Source of the DNA: Rhizobium sp. BK399
GTDB lineage: Bacteria; Pseudomonadota; Alphaproteobacteria; Rhizobiales; Rhizobiaceae
NCBI RefSeq assembly: GCF_014194695.1
Contig: NZ_JACIAH010000015.1
Coordinates: 62,001-126,000, forward strand
Reading direction: 5' to 3'
Length of the DNA stretch: 64,000 bases
The position numbers were made by a program, and so were the translations under genes. The notes beneath the pieces are model-generated. The model was not told the origin of the DNA. It did not search any database and saw nothing but the letters and a program-made list of their open reading frames with translations. Positions 58,694-64,000 of this stretch are shown here, in pieces. Numbering within the stretch: position 1 is the stretch's first letter; every line of letters starts with the position of its first letter.

Positions 58694-59902
58694 TCAACGC
58701 CACGAATAGCCGTGAGTGTGGCGGACAAGCTTGCGGGCACGCGGAATATAGCGGCTGGCGGTGGTCGCCTCCGATCCGATCACCGCGTAGCGCGGTTCGA
58801 ACAGCTTCTGCAGGCGGGAAACATCGCCATTGGAGTCGGTGGCTTCGAGATCGGCGTCGATGAGGTCGAAGATGGTGAAATCCGCCCTCTGGCCGACGGA
58901 AAGACGGTTTTCCATCGACAGCTTGATGACCGAGGCCGGCGCGTGGGTCACTGCTTCCACGACCTTGTCGAAAGGCATGCCGACAGAGAGGAGCTTCGAC
59001 ATTGTCGTTGCCAGGTCCCAGACCGGGAAGTTCATAGAGTGACCGTGGAGGTCGGTCGAGATCGAGAACGGCAGGAGGCCACGTGCAATCGCCGCTTCTG
59101 CCACCTTGAAGGAGAAGGACGCCCCGCCATGACCGATGTCGAGGCGAATGCCTTCGCCAGCGCAACGCTCGGCGAGATTGAAAAGGTCCTCGTCCTCCAT
59201 GATGCTCGAGCCCGCCTTGCCGTTGAAGCAATGGGTCACGACATCGCCCGGGCCGAGGATCTCCAGCACCTCGTCGTAGAGCGCAGGCGGCTCGCCGACA
59301 TGCACCATCATCGGAATCTTCAGGATCTTTGCGATCTTCTTGCCGAGCTTCACGGGTGTCACGCCCCACGAGCCGGTGATGACATGGCTCGCACGCACTT
59401 TCAGGCCGACGATGTGCTCGCTGTTCTGCGCATAGCACTCGACAATGCGGTCGAGATCGATGTCGCGAATATCGCGAAGCTCAGCGACGCGATTGCAGGC
59501 GACAAGGCCGATCGAGCCGAGATTGAGGAACGCCTTGATACGCTCTTTCGACGGCTCGATGATGTATTCGCGGAAGCCGTGGAAGTTGGCTTCGCCGGCC
59601 GAACCGGCATCAACGAGAGTCGTGACGCCCCGCTCGGCACCGCATTCCGACGGGCGGATCGAGATGTCGGTCCCGCCGTGCCAGATATGGACGTGGAGGT
59701 CTACCCAGCCTGGTGAAATCCAGGCGTCTTTCGCATCGATGCGAGAGGCATCCGCAGGGGTTGGAAGCGACGGGCCGATTGCAGAAATCTTTCCATCGGC
59801 ACCGACAAGGATATCCGTCGTGCCGGATGGCGAAGCGGCACCAAAAGCCATTGGCTTGACGTTGGTGATGAGAAGCGGCTTGCCCGCTGTTTCACCGGTC
59901 AT
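58694..59902 (-). CDS. Amidohydrolase/deacetylase family metallohydrolase
   Basis: The 402-residue protein is a TIM-barrel amidohydrolase of the EF0837/AHA_3915 type. Metal ligands are visible: WVDLHVHIWHGG (HxH), GLKVRASHV with the carbamylated Lys, MMVHVGEPP, RLDIGHGGASFSF and FSISTDLHGHS with the catalytic Asp. Members of the group deacetylate N-acyl amino acids or amino sugar acids and are encoded beside SelA/DgaE-like enzymes, as here. It lies one base downstream of a permease gene. Confidence 0.88.
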   Translation of the reverse strand: MTGETAGKPLLITNVKPMAFGAASPSGTTDILVGADGKISAIGPSLPTPADASRIDAKDAWISPGWVDLHVHIWHGGTDISIRPSECGAERGVTTLVDAGSAGEANFHGFREYIIEPSKERIKAFLNLGSIGLVACNRVAELRDIRDIDLDRIVECYAQNSEHIVGLKVRASHVITGSWGVTPVKLGKKIAKILKIPMMVHVGEPPALYDEVLEILGPGDVVTHCFNGKAGSSIMEDEDLFNLAERCAGEGIRLDIGHGGASFSFKVAEAAIARGLLPFSISTDLHGHSMNFPVWDLATTMSKLLSVGMPFDKVVEAVTHAPASVIKLSMENRLSVGQRADFTIFDLIDADLEATDSNGDVSRLQKLFEPRYAVIGSEATTASRYIPRARKLVRHTHGYSWR

Positions 59903-59903
59903 T

Positions 59904-60782
59904 CTAGAGGTCCTTTCGAAGTCTTGGGTCGAGCATGTCCCGCAGACCGTCGCCGACCATTTGCAGCGACAGCACGGAGAGGATGATGGCGAAGCCCGGG
60001 AAGTAGGTCATCCAGTCGGCCTGGCCGATATACTGACGGCCGGCTGCGATCATGGTTCCCCAGGTCGGAATTTCGGGGCTGACGCCGAGGCCAAGGAAGG
60101 AAAGACCGGCTTCGGCAAGCATGGCGCTGGCAAAAAGGAAAGTCCCTTGTACGATGATCGGCGACAGCAGGTTTCTAAGCACGTGCCGCGTCATGATGTG
60201 GAAGGTGGAAATGCCGAGCGCCTGCGCTGCTTCGACATAGGGGAGCTCGCGGATCACCAGGGTCGAGGCGCGAACGATCCGCGCCAGACGCGGCGAGTAG
60301 ACGATCGACAGCGCAACGATGACAGTGGTGAGCGACGGCCCGAGCGCGGCGACAAGCGCGATCGCCAGAAGAATGTCGGGAAACGACATCATGGCGTCGA
60401 TCAGCCGGGCAATCGGCGTGTCGAGTTTCTTGAAGAAGCCGGCGAGCAGTCCGAGCGTGACGCCGATCAAGGCGGAGAGCGCAACAACGGCCACCCCGAC
60501 CAGGAGCGAGAGCCTGCCGGCATAGATCGTCCGCGAGAACACATCACGGCCGAACTCATCGGTGCCGAACCAGAACAGCTCACTTGGCGCCTTGAGCCGG
60601 TTGACGATCGAAAGCTTCGAGGGCGAGTAAGGCGCAATCCAGGGGGCCAGCGCCGCCAGAAGCACGAAGATGGTCAGGACGAGGATTCCGGCGGCGACCG
60701 TCTTGCGTTTGAGGAGGCGGCGAAGAAATTTGCTGCGCTCGCTTGGTGGGGTTTTCTCGGTTGTGGTTGCGATATCGGCCAT
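59904..60782 (-). CDS. ABC transporter permease, DppC type
   Basis: The 292-residue protein has a short N-terminal helix, an OppC-type N-terminal domain and six membrane helices in total. The EAA-like loop is RASTLVIRELPYVEAAQALG; FGTDEFGRDVFSRTIYAGRL is a DppC hallmark near residue 75. It pairs with the DppB-type permease, whose stop it overlaps by a base. The substrate is probably the compound processed by the cluster's enzymes. Confidence 0.92.
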   Translation of the reverse strand: MADIATTTEKTPPSERSKFLRRLLKRKTVAAGILVLTIFVLLAALAPWIAPYSPSKLSIVNRLKAPSELFWFGTDEFGRDVFSRTIYAGRLSLLVGVAVVALSALIGVTLGLLAGFFKKLDTPIARLIDAMMSFPDILLAIALVAALGPSLTTVIVALSIVYSPRLARIVRASTLVIRELPYVEAAQALGISTFHIMTRHVLRNLLSPIIVQGTFLFASAMLAEAGLSFLGLGVSPEIPTWGTMIAAGRQYIGQADWMTYFPGFAIILSVLSLQMVGDGLRDMLDPRLRKDL

Positions 60783-61723
60783 CAGTAACGCACCCTTGGA
60801 TCGACCAGCAGATAGAGCATGTCGATCGCGAAATTGATGAGGACGTAGAGGCCGGCAATCACCAGCAACGCGCCCTGGATGACGGGATAGTCGCGTCTGA
60901 GAACGGCAGAGACGACAAGATTGCCAACGCCAGGCAGGCCAAACACGGTCTCGGTTACCACGGCGCCGGAGATCAGCACGGCTGCGGTGAGCCCGAGAAC
61001 GGTCAGGATCGGGATCAGTGCATTCTTCAGTGCGTGCTTGAGCACGACCTTGCGTTCGACCAGTCCCTTGGCTCTTGCGGTACGGATATAGTCGTCGCCC
61101 AGCACGTCGAGCATCGAGGCGCGGGTAAAGCGCAGGATTAGTGCGGAGGAGACGAGACCGAGTGCGAAGGCCGGCAATGTCAGATGGTACATGCGTTCAA
61201 AAAAGGACGCGCCGGGACCGCCATAGCCCGAGACAGGAAAGGCGTTCAGGCGCACGGCAAAAAACTGCATGAGAATGAGGCCGAGCCAGAAGCTCGGGAT
61301 GCTCGCAGCCAGCATGGCGATGGTGGTCGACAACTGGTCGATAAAGGAGCCGCGCCGATATGCGGCATAGATGCCGATCGGCAGCGCGATGACACTTGCG
61401 ATCACGAGCGAGAAGATCGTCAGGAAGAAGGTCGGCTCCGCGCGCTCGAGAAGGGCCGACGTGACCGGCATGTTGAGGAAGATCGACTGGCCGAGGTCTC
61501 CCTTCAGGAGCTGGCCGATATAGAAGAAGTACTGGACGACGATCGACTGGTCGAGACCCAGCCGGGCGCGCAGGTCGGCAACGTCCTGGGTCGTTGCATC
61601 GGGGCCGAGCATGACTGCGGCCGGATCGCCGGGTGTGACGCGCACGATCACGAAGACAATCGTGACGACGAGAAAAATCACAACTATCATGCCGAGGAGG
61701 CGCTGGAGGATGTAGCGTATCAT
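60782..61723 (-). CDS. ABC transporter permease, DppB type
   Basis: The 313-residue protein starts with MIRYILQRLLGMIVVIFLVV, the DppB first helix, followed by VRVTPGDPAAVMLGPDATTQ. The EAA-like loop is ASMLDVLGDDYIRTARAKGL near residue 205. Six membrane helices are predicted. It forms the membrane channel with the DppC-type permease and lies 80 bp downstream of the solute-binding protein gene. Confidence 0.93.
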   Translation of the reverse strand: MIRYILQRLLGMIVVIFLVVTIVFVIVRVTPGDPAAVMLGPDATTQDVADLRARLGLDQSIVVQYFFYIGQLLKGDLGQSIFLNMPVTSALLERAEPTFFLTIFSLVIASVIALPIGIYAAYRRGSFIDQLSTTIAMLAASIPSFWLGLILMQFFAVRLNAFPVSGYGGPGASFFERMYHLTLPAFALGLVSSALILRFTRASMLDVLGDDYIRTARAKGLVERKVVLKHALKNALIPILTVLGLTAAVLISGAVVTETVFGLPGVGNLVVSAVLRRDYPVIQGALLVIAGLYVLINFAIDMLYLLVDPRVRY

Positions 61724-61803
61724 GGAAAGCGGCTCCTATGTCCGCTGGAGCGGGATCATGGACGGATACCGGCCTCACGGCCGGCACCCGCCGCGCCTTC
61801 GGC

Positions 61804-63330
61804 CTACTTTTTGATCGACGCGTTCCAGAAGTAAGGCCAGGGCGCGGGATCGACACCCTGAAGCTTTGTCGACATGGCCGAGACGGCATTGAAGTCGCCA
61901 ATCTTCATGAACGGAACTTCGTCGTACATCGTCTTCTGGACATTGGCCCAGAGCTCAACGCGCTTCTTTGGATCCACTTCTGTCGTGAAGGCATCGAAGA
62001 CACTTTTGCGCGCCGGTGTATCCCACCAGCCGGGCGAACTCGGGGAGAGGGAGCCGATAAGAGCCGGTTCCGGAAGGAACGGGCTATGGCTGATATAGAT
62101 GTCCCACAGCCCCTTGTCGGTTCGGCGCTGTGTCAGCGTCGCCCAGTCGACGACCTGCAAGTCGACCGCAAAACCGGCAAGCTTCAGGTATTCGGCCGCG
62201 ACCTGGGCCATCTTGTAGTGAAACTCGTACTGGCGGCTGGTGAGGATGCGGATCGGCTCCCCATTGTAGCCGGCCTCCTTGGCAGCTTTTGCGGCGCCCT
62301 CGGGATCGGCAATATTGTAGTTTCCCTTGACACCGGCATCAGTGCTCCAGGCGAAGTTGCTTGGGTAAATATTGCCGTCGGCCGTGTAGAAGTCGGTGCC
62401 GCCGAAGGCTGCGGCCATCATGTCTTCCATGCTGAGTGCCTGGCGGACCGCCTTGCGGATCGCGACGTCTTTCGTGACGCCGGCAGCGGTGTTGAAGACG
62501 AAAACCGGATAGCCGAATGGCTTCAGCAGCAGAGGCTGGGTTGCCGTCGACGTCGTCAGCTTGTCAAAGGATTCGACCGGCAGTGAATCGATGTAGTCGT
62601 ACTGGCCGGAGACAGCCGCCTCGACACGGGTATTCGCATCGGGCACGGGTACGAAGCGGATTTCGTCGAGATACTGGTGGCGGGCGCCGCCGTAACCGTC
62701 GCTCTCGCCGGAGCGTGGCTTGTAGTCATTGTAGCGGACGAGCTGAATATACTGGTCAGCCTTGCGCTCCTTCAGCATGTAGGGCCCGGTGCCGATGAAT
62801 TCGCTCATCGTGTCGGCCTGCTTTTCCGCAGGAATGATGATCGCCGCGGAATTGTTGAAGGCAAGCAGCGAGACCAGCGGCGCGTAAGGCTGCTTCAGTT
62901 TGATGGTAACGGTTGACGGGTCGGTCGCGGTGATCGACTCGATGAAGGCCGCAGCCTGTTTGCCACGCGAGGCAAGCTTGGTCCAACGGTTGAGAGAGGC
63001 CACGACGTCATCGGATGCCATGTCGCTTCCGTCGTGAAACTTGACGCCGGTGCGCAGCTTGATCGTGTAAGTCTTGCCGTCGGCGCTGACCTCGGGAAGC
63101 GCCTCTGCCAGGAGCGGCGTCACGGCCCAGCTCTTGTCGAAAGTGTAGAGCGTTTCGAAGATGTGTTGGGTGACAATGCCGACAAGGTCGGCCGTCGATG
63201 TCATCGGATCGAGTGTCGGTGGTTCGCCGATCGTCGCGACGTTGATCACGCCGCCTTTTTCCTGCGCCAGCAGAAGCGACGGCGCTGCGATCAGCGCCGT
63301 GCTGACGAGGAATGCGAGCTTCCATCTCAT
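61804..63330 (-). CDS. ABC transporter solute-binding protein (SBP family 5)
   Basis: The 508-residue periplasmic protein has a cleavable signal (MRWKLAFLVSTALIAAPSLL, cut near LLAQ) and the family-5 signature GEPPTLDPMTSTADLVGIVT. Later stretches such as AEALPEVSADGKTYTIKLRT and VKFHDGSDMASDDVVASLNR are typical. No lipobox Cys is present. It captures the substrate for the permeases and is the first gene of the minus-strand import half of the cluster. Confidence 0.93.
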   Translation of the reverse strand: MRWKLAFLVSTALIAAPSLLLAQEKGGVINVATIGEPPTLDPMTSTADLVGIVTQHIFETLYTFDKSWAVTPLLAEALPEVSADGKTYTIKLRTGVKFHDGSDMASDDVVASLNRWTKLASRGKQAAAFIESITATDPSTVTIKLKQPYAPLVSLLAFNNSAAIIIPAEKQADTMSEFIGTGPYMLKERKADQYIQLVRYNDYKPRSGESDGYGGARHQYLDEIRFVPVPDANTRVEAAVSGQYDYIDSLPVESFDKLTTSTATQPLLLKPFGYPVFVFNTAAGVTKDVAIRKAVRQALSMEDMMAAAFGGTDFYTADGNIYPSNFAWSTDAGVKGNYNIADPEGAAKAAKEAGYNGEPIRILTSRQYEFHYKMAQVAAEYLKLAGFAVDLQVVDWATLTQRRTDKGLWDIYISHSPFLPEPALIGSLSPSSPGWWDTPARKSVFDAFTTEVDPKKRVELWANVQKTMYDEVPFMKIGDFNAVSAMSTKLQGVDPAPWPYFWNASIKK

Positions 63331-63582
63331 ATCTAACTCCCGATTTGTTCCACAATTATGTTATATGCGCTTTTATAAAAGAATACATGGCGGGTCAGTC
63401 CTGTCAATGCAGGATCGTCTCGTCTGCTCTGGAAAGCCGGCCACGCCCTCGGCCAAGGGTGCTGCAGAAACTTAGCAACGCCTGAAATTATATAGGGCGG
63501 GTCGCCTTATGGTTGCTGGCGCCAGGAGGGCTTTTGCCCCTTACTGTGCCCTCGAGGCAGGCCGCTGTTGGAGGGGAATTTG

Positions 63583-63795
63583 ATGTCAATCGAAGCCCGA
63601 CATGCATTGATAGCCAAGGCATTCAGCCGCGTCAGGCAGGCCGGATGCCCGCTGGAGACATCCGAGGAATTCGAGGGCTGGCTGGGCCAATGGGCTCGGG
63701 CCGACATCGACATCCAAACGCTTCGGAAACGCTACGTCGAATTGCTGCAGACCCGGGATGCTGCCTGGAGAGAGAGGCACGTGCTGGTTGATTGA
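63583..63795 (+). CDS. Small protein of unknown function
   Basis: The 70-residue protein (MSIEARHALIAKAFSRVRQA) is helical and soluble with a basic first half and a charged end (RDAAWRERHVLVD). A strong GGAGGGGA site lies just before the ATG at 63583; an earlier ATG at 63568 has no site. The upstream interval 63331-63582 carries the promoter of the solute-binding gene on the other strand. No family is recognised. Confidence 0.58.
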   Translation: MSIEARHALIAKAFSRVRQAGCPLETSEEFEGWLGQWARADIDIQTLRKRYVELLQTRDAAWRERHVLVD

Positions 63796-63826
63796 ATGCT
63801 TCTGAGGACCTGGAGGAGGGACTTTG

Positions 63827-63919
63827 ATGAGTGATCGGGCGATGGGTTACCTGGTTGCGGCGGAGGTATGCGTCTTGTTCTGGATCGCTGTTGCGATGCT
63901 GGCGCTCGGCGCGGCTTAG
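63827..63919 (+). CDS. Thirty-residue membrane protein
   Basis: MSDRAMGYLVAAEVCVLFWI and ten more residues make a 30-residue product with one membrane helix over nearly its whole length (residues 8-29). The ribosome binding site GGAGGAGGG at 63812-63820, six bases before the ATG, is among the strongest in the window. It follows the previous small gene by 31 bp and may be translated from the same transcript. A function cannot be assigned. Confidence 0.5.
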   Translation: MSDRAMGYLVAAEVCVLFWIAVAMLALGAA

Positions 63920-64000
63920 GTCTGACTGACGGGCCGAGGCCGGTTGAATGGCGGCTCCGGCTGTCTATTCGGCTCTGGCCGCCTGCGTTGCGGCGCGAGC

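Noticed and set aside
59445..60788. Open plus-strand frame of 447 codons opposite the amidohydrolase and permease genes
   Set aside because: Antisense shadow with Arg/Glu-rich repetitive composition.
1..64000. CRISPR array, tRNA or rRNA genes, intact insertion sequence or prophage
   Set aside because: Reading both strands I found no regularly spaced repeats, no cloverleaf with conserved TTCGA arm, no rRNA core sequences and no transposase or integrase with intact catalytic residues.

Overview
The window looks like part of a GC-rich alphaproteobacterial genome, most likely Rhizobiaceae (Sinorhizobium/Ensifer, Rhizobium, Shinella or a relative). The evidence is a rhizobial-type pha (Mrp) antiporter operon with a fused A/B subunit, minCDE, a DUF1127 protein, a DUF3422 protein, dipeptide-type ABC transporters, a CtrA-type site and an EcfG-type promoter. 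In Sinorhizobium meliloti minCDE lies on a megaplasmid, so a secondary replicon is possible, but nothing here proves it. I saw no rRNA, tRNA, CRISPR array, intact insertion sequence, phage module or replication origin.

Layout. 1-5.1 kb: a secreted DUF1194 protein, a MocR regulator divergent from an EamA exporter with an operator between them, a small HTH protein, a surface lipoprotein, a degraded open frame and an XRE regulator. 5.1-11.2 kb: the phaACDEFG antiporter operon, whose first gene lacks a normal start in its frame. 11.5-17.2 kb: unknown proteins, an NhaP-type antiporter, a flavin amine oxidase and a DUF3422 membrane protein. 17.3-22.2 kb: the prkA-yeaH-spoVR stress operon behind a consensus EcfG promoter. 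22.5-31.1 kb: succinate-semialdehyde dehydrogenase, decayed DUF4142 and cupredoxin genes, a YigZ protein, a luciferase-like flavoenzyme, an MFS exporter, a VOC protein, a fatty acid desaturase and small proteins.

31.4-39.3 kb is the most unusual part. One tightly packed, partly overlapping gene set encodes a GGDEF-EAL enzyme, a degenerate HATPase-like protein, a STAS-methyltransferase fusion, a Cache-HAMP-PP2C (SpoIIE-type) phosphatase, an HATPase with an intact N-box, a stand-alone STAS protein and an AraC regulator. It reads as a partner-switching pathway joined to c-di-GMP turnover and a methyltransferase. No sigma factor lies nearby.

39.6-47 kb: a frameshifted M24 peptidase pseudogene, a small lipoprotein, a YedK/HMCES-type DNA-crosslink protein, an E2 plus a fused E1 alpha-beta of a 2-oxoacid dehydrogenase without E3, a frameshifted GSU2403-type nucleotidyltransferase pseudogene flanked by related palindromes, and a DUF1127 protein. 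47-49.1 kb: minCDE with a full CtrA-type site and a terminator. 49.2-53.8 kb: a TetR regulator divergent from a three-subunit molybdenum hydroxylase, with twin palindromes between them. 54.1-63.3 kb: a catabolic and transport cluster (fused double ABC ATPase, SelA/DgaE-like PLP enzyme, IclR regulator, RidA, amidohydrolase/deacetylase, two permeases, a solute-binding protein), probably for import and breakdown of an N-acylated amino compound. Two small genes, one a 30-residue membrane protein, close the window.

At least four loci are visibly decayed (about 4.2-4.6, 24.3-24.8, 39.6-40.75 and 45.9-46.6 kb), so the intervals between the operons appear to be losing genes.
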